From: Aspergillus flavus | Taxonomy: Eukaryota > Ascomycota > Eurotiomycetes > Eurotiales > Aspergillaceae | Length of the DNA stretch: 64,000 nt | Assembly (NCBI RefSeq): GCF_009017415.1 | Contig: NC_092405.1 | Coordinates: forward strand, 1,674,001-1,738,000 | Direction: 5' to 3' | Shown: positions 23,115 to 34,355 of the stretch, one piece after another | Numbering within the stretch: the stretch's first letter is position 1 | Layout of the letters: each line of letters begins with the position of its first letter | Program-made: the position numbers and the translations under genes | Notes under the pieces: generated by a model | What the model saw: the letters and a program-made list of their open reading frames with translations, nothing else | Told to the model about the DNA's origin: nothing | Databases searched by the model: none

Positions 23115-24326
23115 ATGAAGAGGCTGCAGCTCCAACGATGGAGCAGTTCGGTCCTTTCGCCGCGGGCCCGAACTGGTGGCCGCCTGCAACAACATCTGTA
23201 CTATAATTTGCGTCGCCAATCGACCGTTGCGCCTGCTCCTCAGGCCGAGAATGAGCCATTGTTTGAGGAACAATCGCTAAATTCGTCAACCCACATCCCC
23301 CAGTCCTCTCACTTCAAATACCTCCTCCCTTCTCCGCCGGTTGAGGCCGCACGCGAGTCCGCAAAACTCGCCGCCCTTCATGCACGCCTCTACCTCCCCT
23401 CCCGACTACCGCTCGAGACATTAGCACGCTCTCTGGTCGATGCTTCAGCCGATTCGAATCCTAATTTCAACAATGAAGCATTGGCTACGCTCGGCAATGA
23501 CCTCCTGAGTCACTACACCTCCGAACACCTTGTTTGTACATATCCTCGACTTCCCTTAACTGTCATCTTCGCGGCAATGTATGCGTATGTCGGCCCTAAA
23601 TCTTTGGCAGCAATGGCAAAGGAATGGGGTGTTGAGATGGCTGCAGTACCTGGTGGAGAGGTTGATCCCGGCCTCTTGCAGTTCAAGAGAGTGCTCCCAG
23701 GCACTGATGTAAATGCGGGACCAGTTACTGGCACAGAGAGACCCAATGAGCACCGGAAATCATGGAGAAAATCAATGACCTCCAGAGTTGTTTATGACAA
23801 TGAGTATGGAGACCCTGTCGGGGTATCCGGCGAGTCGGCCACTCCGGAGTCGCAGAATACCCAGGGTGTTACCGCAGAGCATGCCAACGCGACATTTGTG
23901 CGTGCTGTGATGGGCGCCATCTACCTTCATGCCGGCAGACCGGCTGCCAAGCGATTTTTCGAGCAACACTTCCTCTCCCGCCACCTCAACATCTCGGACC
24001 TGTTCAACTTCTCCCAGCCGGCTCGTGACCTTTCCCGGCTGTGTGCACGAGAGAACTTCGAGCCACCTGTTGCAAAGATCATCAGTGAGACTGGCCGCAA
24101 GAGCAGACACCCTGTCTTTGTCGTTGGTATTTTCTCTGGTCAGGATAAGCTGGGAGAGGGCGCTGGCGCCAGCCTGCTTGAGGCTCGATCCAGGGCTGCC
24201 GTGGCTGCGCTCAAGGGCTGGTACCTGTATAGCCCACTGAATGTGCGTGTCCCTAGCTCCATGGAAGAAGAGGGCGCTGCACCCTGGAAGCCTGTCCACG
24301 TGGACTTGGGTGAGGTGATTGTGTAA
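23115..24326 (+). CDS. Mitochondrial large ribosomal subunit protein mL44 (MRPL3 family)
   Basis: Intronless, 403 residues from the ATG at 23115; the frame is open further 5' but only from a GTG at 23004. The N terminus MKRLQLQRWSSSVLSPRART is a typical mitochondrial presequence (basic, Ser-rich, no acids). Residues about 95-300 form the RNase III-like domain (LETLARSLVDAS, NEALATLGNDLLSHYTSEHL, FVRAVMGAIYLHAGRPAAKRF). The C-terminal part is a dsRNA-binding-like domain (HPVFVVGIFSGQDKLGEGAG, EARSRAAVAALKGWY). In mL44 the RNase III fold is structural, and the sequence lacks the acidic signature (ExxxDxxEA-type) of active enzymes. It acts in the mitoribosome near the exit side. Confidence 0.9.
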   Translation: MKRLQLQRWSSSVLSPRARTGGRLQQHLYYNLRRQSTVAPAPQAENEPLFEEQSLNSSTHIPQSSHFKYLLPSPPVEAARESAKLAALHARLYLPSRLPLETLARSLVDASADSNPNFNNEALATLGNDLLSHYTSEHLVCTYPRLPLTVIFAAMYAYVGPKSLAAMAKEWGVEMAAVPGGEVDPGLLQFKRVLPGTDVNAGPVTGTERPNEHRKSWRKSMTSRVVYDNEYGDPVGVSGESATPESQNTQGVTAEHANATFVRAVMGAIYLHAGRPAAKRFFEQHFLSRHLNISDLFNFSQPARDLSRLCARENFEPPVAKIISETGRKSRHPVFVVGIFSGQDKLGEGAGASLLEARSRAAVAALKGWYLYSPLNVRVPSSMEEEGAAPWKPVHVDLGEVIV

Positions 24327-24771
24327 GATGAGATTGCAGAGAGAGACACGCGTCAACGTGGAAAAGGTGTTATATTATATGACATGACTTGTCGTCGATG
24401 GGAGCAAGAGCACATTACATATTATCTATTCGAATTTTGCAAGAACAGGTTTTGTACAGTATGGGAAATCTATTTCATTCGTCTGATGTCTTCTGCTGAA
24501 CCCTTTTTTTATCTTTATTTTTTAACTTTTCTTTTCTCATTTGTCTTGGTTACATCTTTGCATTTTCACCCCAATCCGTTTTAGACAGGAAACGGTCCTT
24601 ACAACCGAGTCGTTGTAAGGGCTGATTCTTAGACAAAAGTACATAGATGTATGTACCGAATGAATGCATATTACATGACCTCGACTTGCAGAGTACTTGA
24701 GACTCGTAGTAATCTACGGAACTTACAATCGCGGATGCATCAACTACACCAACGATGTGATCTAAGGAAAG
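24327..24771. other. Convergent intergenic region
   Basis: 445 bp between the 3' ends of mL44 (+) and the BSP peptidase gene (-). T-rich stretches near 24506-24545 suit 3' UTR and polyadenylation signals. Nothing else was seen. Confidence 0.5.
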
Positions 24772-25680
24772 TCACTCAGAGGGGTTGACAATCTCATCCT
24801 CCCAATCCCCACCGCTTCGGTCTGTGCTCATCTGACCGTGTTTATCAAGGTATCTACCGTAGTCGTCCCACAGTTCGCTGACCCCGGACCCAAACAGATT
24901 CTTCCAAAAGCCCGGACGTCCGTCTTCCAGCTTCTCGCTCTCACCGATATATCCGCTTCGCAAAAGCCGGTCGTTCAGCATTCCAACTGCGCCTCTCCCA
25001 ATCCGCACATCCTCCAGCCACTCTAGGAAGAATGCTGTATGCTGATAGCCCTGATCCCATTTCTCAGCTCTCTCCTGGGCAGATGCGGGCCGTTTCCAGT
25101 GCAGCGGAACGAAGCCAGCTTTGAGACGCACAAAATCCGCGATGCCCTCGATCAGGCCTCCGGGCGGACGTGGTACCGAGGCGTTATCCTGGCGGGGTGC
25201 CGTATGCTGGTAGCAATGGACCAGCTCATGGGTGAGAACACCAACTATCTCGGCTTTGGGATCGGGCAGCTTCATGGCGGTAAGGATATACTGAAGAGAC
25301 AGGTGAATCTCCTTATGGTCATCGTCCAGCTCCATTCCGGTGGTGTAGGCTACACCGCCAATGTCACGGAGAAAGAAGGTTACGGATCGGGTTGGCGGTA
25401 TGGAGGGTGTGAAGGTTGGGGTGGTTGGGCCCTTGGCGGTGCGCGGTTCATCTTGCGGATGGGGTGGAGTGTAGAGGTTCTCGATAATATCAGCTAGGGC
25501 TTTGTCGATGGTAGATGCAATGTCAGGGACGAGGAGTAAGAAGGCATTAGAACCGGGGTGACGTGTATCATTTATCTGGAGACGAAGTTTGGGTCCGGGG
25601 GGCACAGTGGACCGTTTGTTTGGACTAGGATCGGCTGGGGAGATGGCGGTGGGGAGAGAGTGACTGTCGACAGGTAACAT
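24772..25680 (-). CDS. BSP-family (plant basic secretory protein-like) metallopeptidase
   Basis: Intronless, 302 residues. I start at the ATG at 25680 because the longer frame begins with TTG. The protein has the zinc-binding helix THELVHCYQH (first His at about residue 151, HExxHxxxH), followed by the family's GGLIEGIADFVRLKAGF, an upstream beta strand region (VTFFLRDIGGVAYTT) and a C-terminal WDDYGRYLDKHG. These are the landmarks of the BSP domain (PF04450 type), found in plants and fungi and assigned to the gluzincin-like metallopeptidases. No signal peptide is visible from this start, unlike the secreted plant members, so a cytosolic location or a mis-set start is possible. The substrate is unknown. 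Confidence 0.85.
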   Translation of the reverse strand: MLPVDSHSLPTAISPADPSPNKRSTVPPGPKLRLQINDTRHPGSNAFLLLVPDIASTIDKALADIIENLYTPPHPQDEPRTAKGPTTPTFTPSIPPTRSVTFFLRDIGGVAYTTGMELDDDHKEIHLSLQYILTAMKLPDPKAEIVGVLTHELVHCYQHTAPRQDNASVPRPPGGLIEGIADFVRLKAGFVPLHWKRPASAQERAEKWDQGYQHTAFFLEWLEDVRIGRGAVGMLNDRLLRSGYIGESEKLEDGRPGFWKNLFGSGVSELWDDYGRYLDKHGQMSTDRSGGDWEDEIVNPSE

Positions 25681-27389
25681 CTCGAGTTGAACCCCGTACA
25701 ATAATCGAATGCGCAAGGAAGGACGCGGAAGAATGTAGGTTCTGCGTCAAGATATCCCCACAGGAGTCTGTAGGCGCAAGATATACTTTGACTGGAATGT
25801 TCGTAATACGACGGAGTATAAATCCACTACTTATATGAAGCACTAAATGTATTACTGCTAAGTACATGTTGCATGCGCCCCGATCTGTTCACAGGACCTG
25901 ATTCGACAGGCGCATGCTTCTTCGACCGAATCAGCCAATCGATCTCTTCCAATTGCCCATCGATGGATCCTTCCCCATATTAAGTGCTGTCGTACTGTGT
26001 ATGCCACCTTTGTTGCGGCTCTTTCTTGACATGATGCATGGTAGGTATTTGGTCCAAGTGCCCACGCCAGCCGACGATCGGGTGGAGAAGCCAAACGGTC
26101 CTGTAATCGTCAATGATGATTGGATCATATGTCATTTAAATCCATTGATATATATCTATTGTAGATTTAAACAAAGAAAGAGGAAAAGAAAAATGTGTAT
26201 TTGTGATATAAACCTAGACTCAGGTTAACAATTAAAGAGATTTCACTGGGATCGCGAAATCCGGACCTTTGCGGAGCATAACTTTTTGTAACACGCTGTG
26301 GGAAATTGATATACTGAATGTAAACAAGAAAACAAACCAAGAATCGGCGGAAATATAACTATAGGACTGCGCAAATTCTACTGCAGTACTCCATATATAA
26401 TTTCCAGATTAAGTACTTAAATATAAATAATGCGATCTAATCATTCTTCATTATTTTATTTTATTTTATTTTTTTTTTTTTTTTCAATTAAAAAGAGGGG
26501 GAAAAAAAAACTTCTTTCTAGATTGCGATCATGATACCAGTAACTTTCTGTTTAAAAGTCGTTGGGCTGCAGAGACCTCAGGCGCATTCGACCCCCTCCC
26601 CCCACTGACTGTTGGTTTCCGTGGCCAATGTTGCCGGTAAACAAAGCGGAAAAAAAAGATCCAGGGAACCAACGACCCGACTCGGCTTCCGTCCACTTCC
26701 TTCGCTCTGTCGCACGTCAACACTTGAATTTCACCGAAAGAATTCTTGAACTTCGGTTGAATTAATCCTTATAAAATCGCTGTGTTTATCTAAAGAGGGT
26801 GGAGTTCGAAGCGCTTATCGGCGCGTCTATTCGCTTATCGCTCCTTCCGTTGCAAACCCCCCCGTCGCTGCAGACCATCCTCGGAAGTGTCGCCGTCAGG
26901 ATAGTAGCTTCCTCACCATCATCCTCCTCAACTCGCGCCTCCCATCGCAACGGCCATAATCAAGGTATGTATGAGCTCCTTCCTCATCACTGTCTTCTGG
27001 ATTGTTTGGCTTAGGATGTCTGTCCTTCCCCCCCGTCGTCTTTCTAACCATATCCATTCACACTCACACTCACAATCGCATTCACAATCGCACACTTGCT
27101 TTTGGCGCACCTGCATCTACTTTTCAGCTTATGCTAATCATTCAAAATGGGTTTCTACAGCCTCACCTCTTTTGTGACCGAGTTCGCATTCTGCCTTTGG
27201 GTTTTGAACCTCTACTTCGTCTCCCCCCTTTACTTCTCCATCCAGCTTGGATGCCAACCTGTCTCGACATTCGAGTTTATTTTGATCCTTTATGTGAAGA
27301 CTATCAGACGTCTCCTCGTTTACTCCGACGTTGTCCTTCTATATGTCATCCGAGTTGTCTGTCGTATTGAGCATTTTCTCGCACCCAAC
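25681..27389. other. Intergenic region with the stu1 5' leader
   Basis: About 1.7 kb. Low-complexity T and A runs lie at 26452-26513, and CAC-rich sequence (about 27055-27095) sits in the presumed stu1 leader. A hydrophobic open frame runs in phase into stu1 from 27147, but I take the stu1 start at 27390 by homology. A possible 5' UTR intron starts with GTATGT at about 26965. Confidence 0.5.
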
Positions 27390-30300
27390 ATGGAAGGAAA
27401 AGCTACAGAGCTACTGGCGGTCCTGAAGAACAATAACCTTGCGATTGATGTCAAGGTCAGCCATCTGCTGAGCATCAAATCCGATATCAAACAGAAGAAT
27501 GTCCCCGATAATGCAGTGCATCTGATTTTTGAGAGCCTACGGCTAGCGATCACATCTCATCACGCCGCCCTTTACGCAGCCGGTTTCTCAACGTTTGGCC
27601 ACTTCCTGAAGCGGCTGTTCATACAGGACCAGGCTCATATCGTCTCCGCTTATGCCCGTCACTTCTGCCCCGTACTTCTCGAGCGCCTGGGAGACCACAA
27701 AGAGCGTGTCCGCGCCCAAGCTGCTCAAATATTCACCGACTTATGGCCAGCTGCCAGCGCCGACGTAGAGCACTATGTGCTCGAAGTAGCCTTGACGGGG
27801 AAAAACCCTAAGGCCAAAGAGACAAGCCTGATATGGCTATCGAACGTATGTTAATACCCTTCTACTGTTGCATCATTTACCTAACCGGCGTTCGCAGATG
27901 TCGAGAAATCACGGTCTCCTTTTCCGATCATACGTGCCGAGCGTGGTTTCATGCTTAGAAGATGCAGATAGTTTCGTGAGACACACTGCTAAATCGACTG
28001 TAGTCGAACTATTTCAGTATGCTCTCGCCTGGGGTTAAGTGTTTTGTTTAGGATCAATCATGTGGCTGACAAAGGGCTTAGGGGTGCGCCTGCACGGGCT
28101 AAAGCAGACCTGACCAAAGAAATGACTGCTCAGAACGTTCGTCAATCGATCGTGAATGCAGTTTATGCAAATATCGGACTTGAGGACCACTCTTCCACAG
28201 CTCGCCCGCGCTCTCGAGTAGAGCCTCGGTATACCCCCTGCACGGATTCTCATCCTCTACGTTCCGCCTCTCGAGCAGAGGTCGTACACCAGCAGCCTGC
28301 TGCCGTAGTCTCCTCAGCCCCCCTAAGACCCTCTAAAGAAGGTACGTTTACTTTGCTTTCCTCTGCATTGATAACCATACCGTGCTAATGATTGCCAGCT
28401 ACACCAATGGTTGAACCGGAGCCGATCAAAAGCCGCCCTGGCTCATCGAAGAGCGACAAAGGACGGACCATAGCTGCGGCTCCTGAGGCAGAAAAAGCGC
28501 CACATATGGAAACTGCCCGACCGAGCTCCCAGGATGGTGAAGCTCCTCAGCCGCTTCATGCAGAAACGTCGAAGCAAGTCGAAGATCTCTTCCGTGTGCT
28601 GTCTCCAGCTTTCGAGGGCCGCGAATCCGAGGACAACTGGAGACACCGTGAGAAATACATTACCTCTCTCCGCCGACTAACTTACGGCAACGCCCCCCAT
28701 GATTTTCCTCAGCCATTTTTTACCGGGATTAAGACGAATCTCGATGGTATTTTCAAAGCAGTCAACTCCCTTCGCACCACTTTATCCACCAATGGGTGCC
28801 TCTTGATACAGGATTTGGCCAAGATCGGCGGGTCCAGAATGGACCCGATGGTCGAGGTCATTATGCAGAACCTAATCAAGCTTTGTGGTGGGATGAAAAA
28901 GATTAGCGCTCAAAACGGCAATGTCTCCGTCAACGACGTCCTGGCAAATGTGACTTACACTCCACGTCTCCTGCAACACGTGACGAGTGCATGCCAGGAC
29001 AAGAACGCCCAGTTACGTCTCTTTGCTGCAGGGTGGCTTAAAACCCTACTTAACAAACAAAGCCATCACAAGAGCTCGCTTGAGCACGGTGGTGGCTTGG
29101 CACTACTCGAGAAGTCCCTAAAGAGGGGACTCACCGATGCTAATCCAGGCATAAGGGAAGCGATGAGGGGTGCCTTCTGGACTTTTCATCAGATGTGGCC
29201 TGCAAGGGGCAACAAGTGAGTTACTTCTTTTCACTTCTGAATAACTGGTTTTATAACACCTGCACAGTATTCTATCCGATCTTGACAACAAGACCCGCCA
29301 TCTACTCGAAAAAGATCCGGCGAATCCAAACCGTGACCAATCAAGTTACTTGTCAAGCGACACTCTCACCGTGCCTAGTCGCTCTGCCCTAAAAGAGGCT
29401 ATTGCAGCACACAAAAAGGCTCGTCTGGCCCCGGCCAAGACTCTGCCTCCACGGCCGGAATCAGCCCAGTCATCGTTTAGTGAAACGAAGGTATCTGATC
29501 CCCCGGCGAAGTCTACTGGGCGCACCGCTCGGGCACCTCTTTCTTCACTTTCTTCGGCGCCTATGCGACCTGGTGCTAAACCCCGTCGACCCGAATTGGC
29601 ACGACCCGCGACTGCCGATCCATATTCTTCTCGCAAAACCGCCGCCACAGATGCCGTTCACATTGACAGCTCGCCAAGACCTAGGAGGGTAGCAAACCTG
29701 GGGCAGGCGCCCAGCTCAACGAAGAGCAAGCCCAAGAAACTCGATATTCCCATGACCATGGCCGTCGACCCAGTTGCACCTAGCGCAAGCAACGAAAATG
29801 AGACCCAGGTTGCTACCCAGGTTGCTAGTAAGGTTAGAAAGCGTTCCAGCTTGTCTGAACAATTCGCTGCTATCAAGAGAGGTATTCGGGCCAGAACATC
29901 CCCCAAAACAACACCCAAAACATCTCCCGAAACATCTCCCAAGTTATCCCCCCAAACACCCCCAAATGAACCAGATGATCGCGATATAAATGCCCTGAGC
30001 GAATTATCCATCAATAAGTCTGAACATCCTGATGAAATTGCCGTGGGCGAATCGTCCAACAATGAAGCAGATCGTCACGATGACCATGCACCTTGCGAAA
30101 TATCTTTCGATAAACTAGATCGTCACGATGAAAATAAACTGAGTGAATCACCTACCCCTGGTCCAGATCATCACGATGAAAATGCCCTGGGCGAATTATC
30201 TATCAATGTACCGGATCGTCGCGACGAAACTGCACTGGGCGAATTATCTATCAACAAACCACAACGTCGCGATGAGAATGCCCTGGGCGAATTATCTATC

Positions 30301-31263
30301 AATAAACTAGATCGTCGCGATGAAAATACACCAAGCAAATCCCCTCCGAGTGAACAAGATCGTCACGTTGAGAAAACGATTGACTCTGCTGAACATACAT
30401 CTCAAGCCCAACGACGTGTTGAAGAATCCGAGCCTTTTTTTGCGCGCTTTAAGATTCGGAGTCGCCTGAGCAACAAACGAAGGAACATCAGTCCACATTC
30501 AGAACACCTAGAAAACGCGAAAGAGATGGTCCGGGTTGCGGGCCAACGAATCCGCTCCAAGTCATTCGACCTATTTGCATACCGAAAGCTACAGGACCTT
30601 ATTCATTATCATGGAGAGAAACTCTTCACTCGGCCAGTTTTCGATGATTTGCTCGACGGACTGTTGGTGGAGCTGCGCAAAGAGCCGAGCCCAGATAGAA
30701 AACACAATGGCGACTACGCAGACGTGAAGACCCAGGTTGTTGGAACCCTTCGTCTGTTGGAAAAGAGCTGCCCGAACTTGTTTGTGATTGATTACGACGC
30801 AATAGACGCCATCTTTCATGCGAGAAGATACTTCGAAACCAACTCTTGGATTGTTCAAGAACTCCAGCAAACCGCGTTGGAGTGGTTTCGTAACTGCGAG
30901 CCATCAAGGCTCGAAGGCATGCTTGATACACTTGTCCAATATGTACAACGTGAGACGCGGGACGAACCGGGATATCGGTCCATCCTTATGGCCCTCTCTC
31001 TACTCACTGACCTGATTGGGGACGCGAACAAGAAAGGGGCTTGGTTCTCGAATGAGATCTTGGAACAGGTTGGGACGATAGCAGCAAGGGACATCCTAGC
31101 CGAAGACACCGACATAAGAAAGAAGTCTATCGAACTCTGTGTCCAACTATATGTGATGTCTACTAACCTGTATCAAGACAAGGGGGTATCTTTCTGGAGG
31201 CTGGTGAAAGCCCCCGAGGGGGGGACCCGGCAATTGATAATGTACTACATAGCCAGGCAGTAG
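27390..31263 (+). CDS. stu1: CLASP-family microtubule-stabilising protein Stu1
   Basis: Five exons: 27390-27845, 27898-28016, 28082-28341, 28399-29215, 29268-31263, giving 1,215 residues with consistent phases. The start MEGKATELLAVLKNNN matches the known N terminus of Aspergillus Stu1. TOG/CLASP-N repeats occupy about residues 1-220 (SDIKQKNVPDNAVHLIFESL, LLERLGDHKERVRAQAAQIF). A second TOG domain spans roughly 330-550 (EDNWRHREKYITSLRRLT, CGGMKKISAQNGNVSVNDVL). A basic Ser/Pro-rich region, a minisatellite segment and a C-terminal helical domain (from KLQDLIHYHGEKLFTRPVFD) follow. CLASPs bind microtubule plus ends and kinetochores and promote rescue; yeast Stu1 is needed for spindle integrity. 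Confidence 0.93.
29977..30372 (+). repeat. 48-bp coding minisatellite in stu1, about 8 copies
   Basis: The encoded unit is 16 residues with consensus RRDENALGELSINKxD. Successive copies are DRDINALSELSINKSE, HPDEIAVGESSNNEAD, RHDDHAPCEISFDKLD, RHDENKLSESPTPGPD, HHDENALGELSINVPD, RRDETALGELSINKPQ, RRDENALGELSINKLD, RRDENTPSKSPPSEQD. The three near-identical copies (about 30165-30310) indicate recent expansion. All lengths keep frame. It is preceded by a TSPK/TPK-type short repeat (about 29895-29965). Confidence 0.9.
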
Positions 31264-31364
31264 GCTTTGTATGTATTCCAATAGCTGTACTAATCAAATC
31301 AAAATAATTTCTTCAAAGGAGCTGCCTATATGCTATTACTCCGTATCGTACATTTATGATATAA

Positions 31365-32226
31365 TCAATAATCAGACAAGCACCCCGAAAGGACTCTTGA
31401 CTGGGAAATCCAAATATTAGACGGTGACGAGAGCAGCGACGTCCGGCTTGAATGATAATCCGGGATAACGGACGAGTATTCACCAGTCGGCATGTCCTCG
31501 CTCATCACGTTCGTTACCATCGATGTCCTTGACGGTTCCCGAAGAACAGTCTCCTCACGATCCAACAGCATTGGCTGCGATGATAGATTGCTCTGCTGAA
31601 TATCCTCGAATGCAGGCACCTGATCAACACCTGCGTTCTTTCCGTTAATCCTTATCTCCAGGCCATCAATAGTTCCTATTTTCGACAACGTTTCATTCTT
31701 CCGAAATCCATAACGAAAGAGCGGGCCCTCCCCGCGGAACACTTGGTTATCGGATTTATCCAACCTCCTCCGGTCCGCTTCTGTTAGCTTCCGTCTCTTG
31801 CCAAATTGCTCTTCCAGTGGTGGGAAGGTCATTTTCAATGGACGCGCAGCCGAGACAGCAGCCCAGTCTGTCTTTGCCAAAAGTTGATGTTTAATACTCT
31901 CTAGACGAGTGGATTCTTTCGAGGATCGATGGTTTGGTGATAAAGATGCTAAGATCGTAGGGGACTGTGTAGTATACATTATATTGGTTTAATACTTTTG
32001 CAAGTTCCCAGAGATGTAGACTTACTTGCTTTTGATGACTGGTCTGGTTGTCCTTGTCATTGGATGTATGCTTATCAGGGTCTTGAGCCTTGGTTTGCTT
32101 GAACTTGTGAAATAGAGTCACTTGTTGCGGACCTTGAGTTGGTTTTCTAATAGCCTGTCCTTTGTGTTTGTGTTTGGGCGCGTTGGTGGTGGAATGCCGA
32201 TGGAGACGACCTCCTGTCCAGTTCAT
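31365..32226 (-). CDS. Conserved fungal protein of unknown function
   Basis: Two exons: 32226-32026 and 31964-31365, giving 266 residues; the 61-nt intron (GTAAGT...ACACAG) is phase 0. The protein begins MNWTGGRLHRHSTTN, a start I have seen in uncharacterised filamentous-fungal proteins, followed by a basic His/Lys/Gln-rich tail. A middle motif, LLAKTDWAAVSAARPLKMTF, is followed by GKRRKLTEADRRRLDK. The C-terminal half is acidic and Ser-rich. No enzymatic or membrane features are seen; the basic patches suggest a nuclear protein. It lies tail-to-tail with stu1, only about 100 bp apart. Confidence 0.65.
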
Positions 32227-33510
32227 AGTTTTTTGGTTTTTATTGTAGCATGGTATAGTTGATGGTGTAGAGGGGGTGTCTCCCCTTGAAAAGATGAATG
32301 TGTGGGGATGTTGGAAGAAGTGTATAGTACATTCTATCATGTGATTACTGGAGAACGCTGATGGTCTTTTGGTTTGGTCACGAGGCCGGCTACTCTATAT
32401 AGAATGGTAATGATAATTCTGGGTTGATTGGCAGTAGTAATGACCGTCTTTACAGCTACGCAGCACCCGTTTCTTGCGTAATTAGATCTCTATGGTATCC
32501 ATACTGCAATCGAAAAAGCATCTCACGGACTTGCTCTCCATAGACTGGTCGAGTCTTACAAGCGTTGCTGAGCGGATCTACTCGTCAGGCATATACCAAA
32601 GCGCTAGTTCCGCGTTATATAGACATGTGATAGATTAGAGTGGCTGTGGGCACCGCTATTCGTGATATAAACCAGATTCTGTGGAGATGGTCTGAAGGAC
32701 AAAAACTGGGTAATTGAGGTGTGCGAAAGTTGACTTGCCACGCCCACGATTGTTTATATTGGGATGTTTACATACGTATAGCATATATTACCCAAGGTCA
32801 TCTGTCTGCTAAGTAGGTCTGTCTACATCTCTATAAGTTATGCCCTGGAATAAGTGGTGGCCGGAAACAGAAATGTTAGATGTTGTCCAGGATAGGTCCG
32901 GGTGGCGGTAATCCTGTGTTTTATGTCTATCAAGTATCGCATAAATAAAAAAAGATAAAAGACAGCATATTCCCCCCAGTCCTCCTCTTATGAAGATAAC
33001 TCAGCTTAGTAGCTTTTATTGGAATAGACTTGGAGACGGATATAGAGCATACGTCTACATAAGCTAGTGACATTTTGTCCCCGATATATATATTACGGAC
33101 CGTGCTGTGACTTGATTTGATGCTAGTGTCTTATTGCCGAGTCTTCGGTCTTCCAAACGGAATGAAACTACGTGAGACCCCTTATGGCCCCGTTCATGGT
33201 TCCAGCTCAGGTGGAAATAAGTATTGGGTGGAAAAGTTTATCCCGGCTTGTATGATATAGGATAGGGACGAGGATCATGGTCCACTCAACGGAGAACTAT
33301 TTAACGATCCTGGACTGGCTGAGGTGAATTTACTAGACAGACTCGATGGCTTTTGAAATACGGAAGGTCTCCGTCTTACACGTGAAGAAGTAGTGTGTTC
33401 GAGTTTGATGGTACATGAAGGCATGTCTAGGGCTTGAGAAGTATACGTTTTTACGTTGAAAAAATACTTTGGTCTATATGTTAAATCCTACTAATATAAA
33501 ACATCTACCA
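32227..33510. other. Intergenic, no supported gene
   Basis: About 1.28 kb between the unknown gene's 5' end and the first tRNA-Gly. Stops are frequent in all frames. No repeat was recognised. Confidence 0.5.
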
Positions 33511-33582
33511 GCGTGGGTAGTGTAACGGTTATCATCCTTGCCTTCCAAGCAAGGGACCCGGGTTCGACTCCCGGCCCACGCA
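33511..33582 (+). tRNA. tRNA-Gly (anticodon TCC)
   Basis: 72 nt, intronless. The acceptor stem is GCGTGGG/CCCACGC with discriminator A. The anticodon stem is CTTGC/GCAAG with loop CTTCCAA, so the anticodon is TCC (reads GGA/GGG). The B box GGTTCGACTCC is perfect, and T-rich sequence follows as a Pol III terminator. Confidence 0.95.
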
Positions 33583-34283
33583 TTTCTTTTTGTCCTGCTT
33601 TTTGTTTGATCCATTCCTACTTTGTACTGCTGAATCAGAGCCGTGCTGGAATGGCAGGGTCCTTGGAATTGAATTGAATGCTTCCTCAATCCGCTACCGG
33701 CTACACACTGATAACATGGCCAACTGCCAGACAAGCCCAAATATACGGCAGTCAGGAATGCGTTCTGCAAGGATCAGCACATATGTATCAATGAGCAATC
33801 CTAGTTCTGGTCATAAGCAGCAACATTTATGGTGTTCCAGGGGCATATCTTAACGATCTGGCAACCTTTCGCCTGACGATCTTGTAGATGTGCTGAAATA
33901 ATTAGGGTTATGTATCATGTACTGTCTATCACCTCGCAAAGGATTCGATAAGTGGTCCAGAACACATCAAATAGATATGTTCCATGCAATACAGTAAGTC
34001 AAACGAAACTCGTAGAGACTATATTCAAGGTTTCTATAGTTTAGGGAAGGGTGAAAAGAAAAGCGTTGTCAATTAATAGGAATCAGTGCCGATAATGCTG
34101 TAATTAGTACAAACTCCTTACGGCTATTTCCAGATACTATCCTACGGAGGAAGGCGTATTTATTCTGCAGCATTTGGGTATGGTATCGGACTTGTTCTAG
34201 CGCACGGGTTCTTGGATCAGTTCTAGTGTAAGGTAAAAAAGAGAGAAAAGGAGCAGAGAAGAAAGAGACCAGACAAAAAGAGA
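33583..34283. other. Spacer between two convergent tRNA-Gly genes
   Basis: 701 bp without a supported gene. The only visible signals are T runs after each tRNA (TTTTTG just after 33588; AAAAA on the + strand near 34275 for the second gene). Confidence 0.6.
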
Positions 34284-34355
34284 TGCGTGGGCCGGGAGTC
34301 GAACCCGGGTCCCTTGCTTGGAAGGCAAGGATGATAACCGTTACACTACCCACGC
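34284..34355 (-). tRNA. tRNA-Gly (anticodon TCC), second identical copy
   Basis: The reverse complement of 34284-34355 is identical over all 72 nt to the tRNA-Gly at 33511-33582: acceptor stem GCGTGGG/CCCACGC, anticodon loop CTTCCAA, B box GGTTCGACTCC. The terminator is a T5 run immediately downstream on this strand. The two genes face each other. Confidence 0.95.

Noticed and set aside
27147..27389. N-terminal hydrophobic extension of stu1
   Set aside because: In frame, but the known Stu1 N terminus begins at 27390 and the extension looks like translated leader.
29977..30372. CRISPR-like spacing of repeats
   Set aside because: The repeat is an in-frame 48-bp coding minisatellite without spacers, in a eukaryotic gene.
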